Shown: positions 10,401 through 21,700 of the stretch, in pieces
How the letters are laid out: each line of letters starts with the position of its first letter
Position numbering within the stretch: the first letter of the stretch is position 1
Assembly (NCBI GenBank): GCA_016169945.1
Contig: JADLSH010000204.1
Span: forward strand, 388,984-452,983
DNA length: 64,000 nucleotides
Source: Trachythela sp. YZ-2020
Lineage: Eukaryota > Cnidaria > Anthozoa > Malacalcyonacea > Clavulariidae
Direction: 5' to 3'
Notes under the pieces: model-generated
What the model was told of the DNA's origin: nothing
The model's database searches: none
What the model saw: only the letters and a program-made list of their open reading frames with translations
Translations under genes and position numbers: made by a program

Positions 10401-13016
10401 TCCTGTCCGACAGCCAATACTGAAAAGAAGCGTCCATCGCGACCTTTCCCGGTTAGATTTGTGTGTTCTATTTGTTTTCTTATAGGGTGAACTTGGAGAT
10501 ACTGGTGATGATGGGCAAAAGGTTAAACATTTCTTCTTTAACAGCTTTATTTGGAACACGAATAACTACACATTATTGTTCATAACTAACACAGACTAAC
10601 ATACTTAACAAACACGAGAATAACATAATGTAAGAAAGAGCCAAAAGTGGCGCGGCACAAACGAGACCAAGTTCCACAGTGCGTGGTGGTCACCATTAGA
10701 CATAATAGTACAAACAGAACAACAAGAATATAGAATAGCAAAAAAGGAAGGGGAATGGAAAGCATGAAGAACAAGATTAAGAGAGAGGAGAGATAGCGTG
10801 ACTGACATGGAAGATATTAGTCAGTCGTGAGCAGTGAGTGCGAGCTAGGAATAGGTCAGGAATGTAGACAATGGCAGTAAGGTGGTGGTAAGTTTTGTGT
10901 AGGTATGTTTTAAAGGAGGAGAGGGTGTCGTAGCAGTTGGAAGGAGCAGATTTACATACATAGTTCCACAGATTTACAATTCTAGTAGGAGTTTTGGAAT
11001 GTGGTAATTTTGCAAGCTTGTGTTCTTAAAATGCGGGAGGTACCCGCACGTGTCCTGCTTGCCGTATATAGTTTCGACATTTAAGATTGTACTTGTATTT
11101 ATAGTAATGAATATTATGTCTATAGTTACGAATATGATTGGAATTAACAAATTACGCATAAGCGAACTGAAAAAATCGGACTAAATATTTATATTTCTAC
11201 GTAAAAATAGTACTAATAAATATTGTCTGTGTATTTCTGAAGCTAACTATAGAAAAGTCTGTTCAGTGCCGAAATTAAATACCTTAACTTAGTGCAATTA
11301 ACTATGTATGATATATTTAGGGTGGGCCTGGAGAACCAGGATTACCAGGGGTCCAGGTAAGGTATTTACCAGATTAATGTGAATAATATTATGTGGTGCC
11401 GGTACGATCAAGGTTTTGAAACTTCATGGAGGAACACACAACTCATGTTTTATCCATAGTTTATGCAATAATTTTTAGAGGACTTTCACTTGCTAAACAC
11501 AAAAGGAGATAAAAACAGTCAAAAGACCGAAAAAGAACAAGATATTCGAATTTTAAAGCGTTTTAAACGGGTAGCTAATTGTCTATTTTGCATACTTGCT
11601 ATTGCCATGCAGTATAGTTCGTGGATTTCCAAAGGCGCAGTTCACTCTGTGTGGTTAATACATCATTAAAATTAAACTTAAAGGTATTTTAGTATTAATC
11701 ATTCAAATCATTATAATAGGAAACAATATATGATCTCAAAAACTTCATTTCAAAGACAAAAACGAAGTGCTGAAGTATAAAAAAGCTGTACAAAAAACAG
11801 TTGAAGTTTTATGAAAATTCGAAAGGCTTTGTGAAACGTCTAAGGTTGAATTTTACAGTAAATCAAAGCTAAAATGGGGCGCATAATAGCATACGTTATA
11901 TATATAATAGCTTACGATATATATAGTTGGGCAATTGATAATTTTATAGTTAAAAGTACAAATCTTATCACTATTTTACTATTTTGTACAAAAAATAAAA
12001 GAAAAATACAGTGTTGCGTGTTACCATGGTTGCAGTGATCGACTCAATACTTTATGTTACAATAACTTTAATTTTGAGGAGTATAAATTAATTGCTTGGT
12101 TCGAGTGGGCGAGGGGATTCTGCATGCATGTATTTCTAGTATAAGCATACTATATGTATCAATTTTATGCTGTGTATGGTCATTTGATAGACTGCTATCA
12201 AGTATCAAATGACCATACACAGCATGAAGTCATCTAGCTGAATTAGAAAAACCCATATTTACACGTCAAATGGTTAATTTGAAGTTAAAAATGTTTATTT
12301 GTTAGATAAAAGAAGACACCATGCTATCTTTACTTAATGATTACTATGTGCTGGAAAGTGGTTACTATAATCCATTGTATTACGTCACATCACCTGCTTT
12401 GACTGACGGTCGAACAGACACTGGTGGTTGGGGTAGTAAAACAGCAAAGAACGGGAGCTATATTCAAACAACATATGTTCGTCCTGTCTTCGTCACATCA
12501 GTCACAGTGGCTGGAGGTTTTATACCATCTTGGGGTTCGGAAACCAAACAAGGACATGGTTTTATGGATTTAGAATACTCTGTGGATGAAAGTGATAAAA
12601 AAACATGGAGGAAGGTATATATTATGGAAAATTATATAATTTTACTTCGACTAAATTGTCTTAACTGAAACTGCTTATAGATGTCCCATGCATGTATCTG
12701 CCCTATTTTTCAAAGATAAATATTATCTCAATTCCGGGTCTTCCACTTATATTATCAAATTATCACTTGTTAGGGAATTGGATTTGTTAAGATTAATGCA
12801 GACAGACATCAAGAACCTGTACTTTGATGTAAATTACTAAATCATCTTGTACCCGATATCTAGGTAGCCAAAATTCAAAATCCAGTTGGTGAGGATATGG
12901 TCACTCATAATCTTACAGTTCCTGTTACTGCTCAGTATTGGCGACTGATCTCAACAGAAGATAACTGGGTTGGAACAACTGAGTTTGCTTTGAAACCTTT
13001 GGTGAAATCTGGCTGA
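7421..13016 (+). CDS. COL-B: secreted short collagen with C-terminal F5/8 type C-like domain (11 exons, 297 aa)
   Basis: Exons: 7421-7516, 7804-7857, 8419-8463, 8860-8913, 9264-9290, 9568-9612, 9999-10037, 10486-10521, 11321-11356, 12306-12614, 12864-13016. All junctions are AG/GT and phase 0. Residues 1-19 are a signal peptide (MKLANLFLLLPLAFVAAES). Cys27 in LVCVKKND is the only Cys in the mature protein. Residues 39-144 are Gly-X-Y repeats with one short interruption (GRIQ, exon 7). Residues 145-297 form a galactose-binding-like domain of F5/8C (discoidin) type: ALTDGRTDTGGWGS, YVRPVFVTSVTVAGGFIPSW, then PVTAQYWRLIS and WVGTTEFALKP near the end. The usual F5/8C cysteine pair is absent. Inferred role: a secreted trimeric matrix or lectin-like protein. 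It is divergent from COL-A and parallel to COL-C. The F5/8C assignment rests on pattern, not on a profile search. Confidence 0.87.
9623..9680. repeat. (CAT)n-type microsatellite in COL-B intron 6
   Basis: Imperfect CAT/CATGAT triplets begin ten bases after the exon 6 donor. Confidence 0.8.
10560..11160 (-). mobile_element. 3' fragment of a non-LTR retrotransposon in COL-B intron 8
   Basis: Minus-strand translation near 10870-11010 gives RIVNLWNYVCKSAPSNCYD followed by LSSFKTYLHKTY. This resembles the R-V-NLWN..P...-SFK-L region at the C-terminus of CR1/Rex-like LINE ORF2 proteins. Upstream frames contain stops and shifts. No endonuclease or reverse transcriptase is present, so it is a 5'-truncated relic. 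Family assignment is tentative. Confidence 0.45.
11733..12150 (+). repeat. Dispersed repeat in COL-B intron 9, also present in COL-C intron 4
   Basis: Blocks such as ATCTCAAAAACTTCAT, TTTTACAGTAAATCAAAGCT, TATGTTACAATAACTTT and GATTCTGCATG recur in the same order at about 29030-29730. The two introns are not at equivalent positions in the paralogues, so this is a dispersed repeat rather than shared ancestral intron sequence. This copy lacks the two MITEs seen in the other. Confidence 0.6.
12167..12225. repeat. Perfect 23-bp hairpin in COL-B intron 9
   Basis: A 23-base arm beginning ATGCTGTGTATGGTCATTTG is followed by a 13-base loop and its exact reverse complement. It lies 80 bases before the F5/8C exon. 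It could be a tiny foldback element or a structured intronic RNA. Confidence 0.75.
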
Positions 13017-13134
13017 CTAAAATCTTTAACTTGAAGATTGATTGATCTGATGTTGACTTTCAATATTTTTATTAACTTTAATTAGATACTCCTGATAGAT
13101 ATATGGACATGTATATCATTATACGTAATGTTTA

Positions 13135-13140
13135 AATAAA
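13135..13140 (+). terminator. Polyadenylation signal of COL-B
   Basis: AATAAA lies 119 bases after the COL-B stop codon at 13014-13016, the first such hexamer downstream on the plus strand. The cleavage site would lie about 10-30 bases further on. Confidence 0.6.
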
Positions 13141-13330
13141 GTTGTGTGAAATTAATTGTCCTGAAATATATAAACAGTTGTCTAGTTGTCCACTGACAAA
13201 CATACAGACCTAAATATATATGGATTTAGTCTTAGTTAGGTATTCAGTTTTGCATAACTATTCAACACGTGGATGACATAACATTATAAAATAACATGTA
13301 TATAACGCGTGCTCTGATTGGTCGAAACCC

Positions 13331-13880
13331 GTGTTTGGATCAGGCCATCCAAACACGGAAGACTATCGTGTTGTTGTTATTTTATAAAACAATTACTTTA
13401 TGGTTTCCGTGTTTGGATGGCCTGATCCAAACATTTAATGTTATGCTCTCGAGAGAAAAGCCAAATCATCGCCCACTCGCCTTCGGCTCCGCGCGCTTTT
13501 CTTAACTCTCTCTATCTCCCGCGTGTTTGTTCAGGCCATCCAAACACGGAAACCATAGCACTGTATCACCTGCACTACCACTATTTTGTGTTTTGGGACT
13601 CAAAAGGAAAGGTAAAACAAATAAGCAGAGCTCCCCTACTAGCGAACCGAACCACCTAGCATACACTTGCATTTTGGCTTTCGTTCTTTTTGGATGTTCT
13701 CACTCGACTATAGTCTCGATTCTATACTCTTGAATATATGTTGCCTTCTGCGGCCATCCAAAACACGGAAACCATAAAGTAAGTTAAGAAAAGCCGCAAA
13801 ATCACTCGCCTTCGGCTCGAAGTTCTTTCGCACAATTAACTCAAATCTCAGTAAATTTGGATCAGGCCATCCAAACACGA
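13331..13880. repeat. Cluster of hairpin-forming GGCCATCCAAACACGG motifs
   Basis: GTTTGGATCAGGCCATCCAA occurs at 13333 and is mirrored at 13405-13432, making a long hairpin. Further partial copies lie near 13530, 13750 and 13857, several next to GGAAACCATA. This looks like overlapping or nested MITEs of one family. Confidence 0.6.
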
Positions 13881-15569
13881 ACGAACTAATAATTGTATTG
13901 TATCACCCAGACATGTTGTTTTTGCCTGTTTGGTACCTTCTCACAAATGTCAGCAGAAAGCAGCTAGCTCCTAGCTAGCTACAGATTTGAGCTTAAAACA
14001 AATTAAAATTACCGGCAATAACGGCTCACGGTTAGGGTTGTAAATCATTTACCAGCAGGATAAGTTAAAAATAGGTACACTAAGCGTACGTGTATCTGAG
14101 CAAATATCTAGAATTGTCATGGTTGCTGTGAAAAACTTTGAACATTGCCATTTCTCCTCATAATCGGAGAATATATAGTACGGGACAATTTGAATCATTG
14201 CGTTATTATATAATAACATATTAGATGTTAAAGGCAGATATAATAGACATAAAAATTAGTAATAGTAATGAATGTACCAATTAAGACACAAAATGGATGG
14301 AGAAATGACAGTTTCACAACATCAATGTGGGATTTTGCAAATTACAACAATTTTAAAAGAGACATAATCTCTTAAAAATAGTTAGGACCTACAGGTTGAC
14401 TCCTTATGTTTGCTGAGTTTCAGCTACATTTTATTGTTTATATATTCTATTTCTTGTCACACCCACTAATTAGCCCCCCAGTTTGCACTCGGTTACAACA
14501 ATTTGAGAAAGAAATTCCTAGTTGTCCATGGATCATTATACTATTTAAATCGAATATACCAGTATAACACGATGCAGGATATTCGTGCAGTATTTATAAA
14601 CATGCTTACTTTGTTTCCTGGTTCAAATGAGATTGATATATAGCAGGTGAAGTCAAGTCAATCTGTCAATAACGTTTTTGTAAATGTCGAATAATAATTT
14701 AATAAATAATCTCTCAATTTTTGTCATGTTCAAAATATTACAAAAGTAAAAATTCCGTCGCTTTGATGTATAATGTTCGTCGAAAAATTATACAAACATG
14801 CCCATATTTATAATGCTCGCTCTTGAGTAGTTCGCCATCTTGAAATATATAATATCAATCCGGTTATACGTAGAGATCAGAGAGTAATATTACGTCATAC
14901 GTCATTACCTCTTGAGAAGCAAGTGAGAGATTTTGAAAAAGAAAATTTCTGCACCGCCTGAACTGCCCAATGCTCACACAAATCACCCGCTCATATTTTA
15001 TCTTGTTGCTGCCGCAGCGAGCGAACCTACACCGAGCGAGCAAGGCAGCAGACTAATTTGATACAGCTATGCAAAATCTCAATCTGTTAGATAAGCAATG
15101 CACTGTGGTCTGTGGTTCCAATTTGGAAGAACCACAATGGAACGCATTGCTTATATATGAACCAACTCCGGCGATGGTTTTCGTTTTTGATCTGCTGGGA
15201 AACAGGCAGGAAGAAAGTGTTGTAAATTAGTGGCTTAGATTTATTATAGAAAGGACCGCCAAAGATATGCAACCCAAATTATATGCAATAGATTGTAAGC
15301 AAGATCCTGCCTGTTGTCTGATTAACTCGTCAGCCAAAGCGCAAAGAAATATACTACAATTACGTATCAAGGCAGTTTGCCAAATTGAAATTGCACTCAG
15401 TGCTTCGAAGGCTGGAAGGCGAAAAATTTCCTTACAAGATAGAGGAATTCATAATTGGGAACATTACAGAGAGGAAAAGATAGTGTTTCGCATCGTCTAC
15501 GCAGAAATATCAGTGTGTTCCGTAAATGTGACCTACTGACCTGTGTCTCAATTCAATTGAGAATATAAA

Positions 15570-15755
15570 GGCCCGTTCAAACGCGCGAAGCCAAATTTGT
15601 TGGTCCAACATCATAACATTGTTGGATGCAACATTGTTGGCCTCGTTTGAACACTATGTTGGGTAATTTTGGAAGATGTTGGAAGATGTTGGATGAGGTT
15701 TGAATTTATTTCCATCCAACATTGTGCAACATTGTTGGACTATGCATCGGACCTT
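15570..15755. mobile_element. MITE-like block rich in CAACATTGTTGG
   Basis: It starts GGCCCGTTCAAACG and contains several copies of the palindrome CAACATTGTTGG and of GTTGGAAGATGTTGG. It ends near ATGCATCGGACC. It has no coding capacity, and its ends are approximate. Confidence 0.5.
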
Positions 15756-17548
15756 AACGAAACAATGAAATGTTTCGGTGGTAATGTGTTACCTATTATT
15801 ATCTGATGATGTTGATTAAATTATGTTGACAAGTTGAAGCAACCGTGTACTATTTACTGCAAAGAATAATGTGATTAATTGCTGTCGAAAAAAGGCAAGA
15901 ACAAGTTGACATAGGATAATATATCTACGAGTACGAAGACATATTTCAAATAACACATTATAATAGAACATTATGATAATAGAGCAATTCAAACGTATGG
16001 CAATGTTTTGAACAGTAAGTTCATATAAAGCATGGCCATGGGTCACCCATCATGGGTGTAGAAATTTAATTCAATGACACTACCATTTCTTGATCAGTGC
16101 ACATGAAACAATTATAATAGCTTTAACTCGAGGCAGACAATGTTACCAATGCCAAATTAGTAGTTTTGATTGCCAGCCAATCGGGAAGTGTCTATTATGA
16201 AAACATGCCAAACAGTGCCAGTGGTAAACAACTTTCAATGTCACCTCCTTACCTCACAATACATAGTAAAAAGGAAGGACTAATGTCTCGATGACATACA
16301 AACATATTAAACGGGAAATAATTGTCAAAGTAACGACGTATTGTCTGATATTCGTTGACGTCCTTTCAAAGTTATAAGTAGATTTCGAGTTATAACGTGA
16401 AGTTCGTGATAAAAGGTTGTTTAAGTGTCGATAACACCAAACGAAAAACAAAGTGATAATTTATTGGATCAAAGTACCACATGACATCGTGTTTTCAGCT
16501 AGCTTCTAGTGCATTTATTATATCAGACTAGCAGTAGCAGTTAACCGCTATACTTTAAAGATGTGTATATTACTCATGTCTATTGTGCCAAGCTCCGTGC
16601 TAATGAAATATAAGTTTTTGTACAAGCCGTTTCAGTGAAAATATCTTGAAGAAAGCTCTTAATGCATTGCCTTGCATCTCATCTACCTATAGTGACGGTT
16701 GACAATTACGGGCATTAGTTACTGCATAAACGTTTCACTTTATAAAAATAGCAGGAAAACTAGAAGCAGCATTATTGGTACTCCGCATGTACGTATGTTC
16801 AGTGTAGAAATAATAGACGGCCAAGCTTGAAAAACTGAGTGTCTAGAAAACACTGTCGATGGCATTTTTTGTTATAACAAGCCAAAACAAAATACGAATC
16901 AGTACTACACGCCCGGTTGCCACCCGTGTAAAACAATATATTGCTGTTGATCCAGTATTCCAGTCGAGTTGTGGCCTGTAAATGGTTTAAAAACAGCATA
17001 TTGGCGCACCCGCGTATAGTTTTACTACATAGACCTTCGAAATCGGTACCAATATTCGAAATAATAACTCAATAATTTAAGAATTTAAGCCTCTGCCTTT
17101 GGGTAACGACTCGTCCTAATAAATCCATCTTTATTTTGAAACTCAGGACTGCAGATGGCGGTCAACTTCAAAATTTTAACACTTATATAATATGAGCTAG
17201 AATATCTGGAACTCCATCTTTCATCATTGTGAATGTAATTATTACCAAACACGCTTATAAGATTAATTACCACTTAGGGATGGACCCTTAGGTTGTTGAT
17301 GGAGGGTTGGACAAATCCCAAAAACTATCGAGCAAACACTTCAGGTTTTACCAAACATATCCGACAAAACAGCTATGAATAAAAATATATCGGACAGGGA
17401 TCCAAGTTCCCACACTTTTGCAGTTGCCATGTAACATCATTTAGTTTTATATATTTGCATGTATGTTACCGGTTAGATTGTAGTAGATTTTATGTATTTT
17501 TTTTTGTATCTATATAGATTTTATGTATCTATATATTCCAAAGCTGGT

Positions 17549-17575
17549 AATTATTATTATTATTATTATTATTAT
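17549..17575. repeat. (TTA)n microsatellite
   Basis: Nine uninterrupted TTA/ATT triplets. Confidence 0.9.
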
Positions 17576-18749
17576 GTAACTTCTGCAGCTGACATATTTT
17601 ATTTGGATTTCTGGACTTTCACCTTCAAATCCCTCCCCCCTCACGGACTATACGGCCCCCAAAAAACCAATTTAACAAACCGCTACTTGGATCGATGCAT
17701 GTGAAAAGAAATTTAAGGATCAAATGCATAACTTGAGCCATAGCATACTTTCCCTCAATGGCAAGGTCTTCGAAATGGCATAGTCCGTCCTGAGATTTGT
17801 TTGTTTATTGATCAGTATACGGTTACGAAATACGAAGCAAACGTGCGTCATTTTATGTGCGACATTCACTTAGTAAACATATTCACTTTGTAGTAATATT
17901 GACTTGATAAAAACTTTTTCAGAAAATATCTTAGAAGGACACAAAGATTGAAAAATATCTTACATAGCTAAAGGATCAACAAAAAATACGAGGACATGAT
18001 ATGATCTGGATAAAAATGGTCGAGATAGCTATAAATGGAATAAAACAAGACGTATATTAATTTAAATGGTTATTTATCCCAAACGCTTTGCTATCATCAG
18101 TTGGTGTGGTGGTTAATCTGTAATGAGATCAAAATATAACCCTTTAAATTTTAATTTGCGTTTTGTTTTTATAGGCATATATAACTTGGGTTTATTCAAG
18201 ATGTTTGATTTCGGTTCTATATCTTATGAGACATCTGAATAATCGATAAACATAAATTTTCATATGTGTGCGTCTGATAAGTATATATACGATAAAGTAT
18301 TCTCGTCTGATCTGTATAGGCCATTTACAACTGATTGATACTTCATCTATTACCGATTAAGATGACCCGACACTCGAACCTCGATCCTCAAAATTTTTTC
18401 CACGAACCACGACTCTCTACCACACAAAGTTTCCTCGACTCTCTTCTCTCGACTCTCTTCTCAAACAAGACCTCCTTGACCTTTAATTGACAACATTATC
18501 TTGAAAAATTCCGCCACTTCGACAATGAGATTAATATGTCGGCAATTAAGAAATAAACAAGAAATTTGCGAAATAACAACATAAGATGGAAACTGTCAAC
18601 GTTCCATACGTCAGTTAATTACCGCATCTCATTTAGTACGTCATTTCACCAAGCGCAGTTTATTATAATTTAGCCTTATTCACGTACTTCAAACTGGTTC
18701 AGACTTTAAACTAAACACGACCAATCAGTTTGGAGTTTGCAGTCACATC

Positions 18750-21700
18750 ATGAAGCTGGGTGGGTTGATTTTTCTCGCAGGACTTGTTGCCGTATTTGGT
18801 AAAGGAGTGAAGTTGGATGGAATTGACCAGTCAGTTGTGTGCGTTAAAAAAGAAATGGTATGTTGATATAAGTTATATATAAGAAGCTGATACATTTAAA
18901 GATCTTTTGTCGTCTTTAAAAATGGATCTAATCCAATCGAAAGTTAGCGGAATGCAGACCGGTTCAGGGTCCGCGGAGAATTTTTGCATGGGGGGACGGG
19001 GGCTAAAAATCTCAGAGGGTACAGTGGCACTAGAACAGAACATGAGACCTTTAGGGGGTATGCGGAAATGTTCGCCCAGATCTGCAATATCTTAAATGCC
19101 ATTTCGTGCACTTTGGGCCTTTGGGGGAAGTCGGGAAAATGAAGGAACAAAAAGTAGCCTAGACCGTATATCGTACTCGAACAAATCTACCGATCGTACC
19201 TACGCAACGAATCACGAAATGGCTTCTTCTTTGAAACGGTTTTCTTTAGTTTAACGGCTTATGAGTACTATAGTATGTTTAACTTAGGCGTATTAATTCT
19301 ACTAGAAATCATGCACAATTTGTTTGACAAATTATTGGGGGGGGGGGGAACCCTCCAGCCACCACTGCTGCACGGTCCCTGCGTTTAGCGCTAGCTCGTC
19401 TAAACTGAAAATTGGATTTTCGCATGAAAACTGGAAATTGCATGAACTAATATATAAGAAATTCATTTCATTCAGTTTGGCAACGCATGCAAATGATATA
19501 TAAAAGGAGCGAAAGTTTGTCAGTTGAAGGTTCGCCGAATCTAGTAATTTGAAAGTATAGTTGTCCCGAACTGATTTATACGGTGGCCGAGAAGGGACAC
19601 CACTATCAACAGAGTGAATATCACAAACAATAGCAATTTGTAACAAACTGAACGAGATTTGCTGCAAACATATAAATAAAGCGCTGCAAATAAAATATAA
19701 AATACACTGCAAACAAAATGTAGAACGCGCTGCAAACAAAATATAGAACGCGCTGCAAACAAAATATAGAACGCGCTGCAAACAAAATATAGAACGCGCT
19801 GCAAACAAAATAAAGAACGCGCTGGAAACAAAATATAGAACGTGCTGCAAACGAAATAAAGAACGCGCTGCAAACAAAATATAGAACGCGCTGCAAACAA
19901 AATGTAGAACGCGCTGCAAACAAAATATAGAACGCGCTGCAAACAAAATATAGAACGCGCTGCAAACAAAATAAAGAACGCGCTGCAAACAAAATATAGA
20001 ACGTGCTGCAAACGAAATAAAGAACGCGCTGCAAACAAAATATAGAACGCGCTGCAAACAAAATAAAGAACGCGCTGCAAACAAAATATAGAACGCGCTG
20101 CAAACAAAATATAGAACGCGCTGCAAACAAAATAAAGAACGCGTTGCAAACAAAATATAGAACGCGCTGCAAACAAAATAAAGAACGCGCTGCAAACAAA
20201 ATATAGAACGTGCTGCAAACGAAATAAAGAACGCGCTGCAAACAAAATATAGAACGCGCTGCAAACAAAAGCTTAAAACCGTGCGCGCGCATACTAATTA
20301 TATTCACATAATTTCGCGGGGTTTTCTCAAATCAAAGATGGCGTCTGACCAATCTAATTTTGTAAGAAACGAAATACGAGAGGCCGTTCGCGAAGAGGTT
20401 TCGCGTTTGCTTGGCAGTACATCAGCAACGTCTAACTCTACTGCGACTGGTAATGAATGGAGTCGTGAAAGCAATAATTAAAGGCCTCCAGTAACCCCTC
20501 AAGCTCAATCCAGTTCGTTCAGCGACTGCCCGTCGACTATTTCGACTCCAAGAACGCGCACTTTATCCATCACTGACTTTATCATTCGAAGATTTCTAGT
20601 ATAAAACGCGGGAAAGTCAACGTCAGTCAGGCTTCAAGGTTTCAAAGAAAAAGAAAAAAGGCTTATCGACCACTAGCAGCGCTCCAAAGAAGTCGACTAA
20701 TGTCGAAATTAAAGTTGCCATTGCCGCCCAAACAGATGGGGTTGTAAAGGTTCGTCGCGGTAAGACACATGTTATAACAGTAAGTTCATCTGCCACAAAA
20801 CAAGAGATTACCCAGAAAGCAGTAGAAAAACACGGAAGTTTTGATCAGACTTTTGATAAAACTGTTGCTTGGGTTCTATTATAACCTGATTTCCGAGAAA
20901 TCCAATGGATTCCAGAAACTAGGCAGCCCTTCATATTATCCAATTACAAACAGGCAATTGGTAAGGACTATAAGCGACTTACATTTTATCTGATCCCATT
21001 GGACGATGTAATGGAAAATTCAGATGAAAGTGGTAACGAATCTTCAAAATTGAGCTCACTGCCCGATATTCGTAAACATGCCCATAATCGGGTTCCTGCA
21101 AATAGCTCAAGCTGCTTCAACATCACATGCATTATCAGGTGAGATTATGCTTATTAACCCATTAAAGCGCAAGACTCTCCCCTTGACGAGTAAAATCGTC
21201 TGGCGTTGGACAGAGTAAAGGAATAAAGTAGGGCGCATTCGGGTGCATTGCTGCTTAGTGGGTTAATATAGAGATATAATAAAGGGCACACAGTTGGGGG
21301 AAAGAGGGAAACCTCTCCGGTTTTCACCTTAAAATTGTATATGATCACATTGCAGAGCATACTGCCAATCTTAGTGACTGAAAAGAATTAAAAAGAAAAC
21401 CATCACAAAATGAATAGAGACTCAATATATTTAAAAGAGATTGTACTTGAAAGAGGGCTGGCCAATACACTAGTTTACTTACTGTACCTCCTGTGTTGGC
21501 AAATTCCTTGTACCACACTAACCCAGGTACGGTACCTAAAGGCCTTTGTTCAGGTATTTAGTATTGTTATGATTATTAATAGCACCAATTTTGATTGTGT
21601 ATCAGTGTGGTACTGTCTAATATACATGTACATCTGTTATTCACTGGCAAGACCAAAATGGTAAATAACATATTTTTAAGAACAATATGTTTGTTAGACA

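Larger units (their letters stand above)
13141..18749. other. Intergenic region between COL-B and COL-C; repeats only
   Basis: No convincing gene. It contains a cluster of hairpins with the GGCCATCCAAACACGG motif (13331-13880), a CAACATTGTTGG-rich MITE-like block (15570-15755) and a TTA microsatellite (17549-17575). Short open frames here (for example 15267-15539) have no recognisable motif or splice partner. Nothing is assigned between about 13.9-15.5 kb and 15.8-17.5 kb. The last 300 bases should contain the COL-C promoter. Confidence 0.5.

Noticed and set aside
15267..15539. 90-codon plus-strand open frame between COL-B and COL-C
   Set aside because: No domain, no signal peptide, no splice partner and no similarity to neighbours. 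Its length is plausible by chance in this much sequence.
19332..20307. Overlapping minus-strand open frames of 228-310 codons with a Cys/Phe/Leu-rich 23-residue period
   Set aside because: They are created by the 23-bp tandem repeat, which has no stops in three frames of that strand. The mirrored array at 23.8-24.4 kb does the same.
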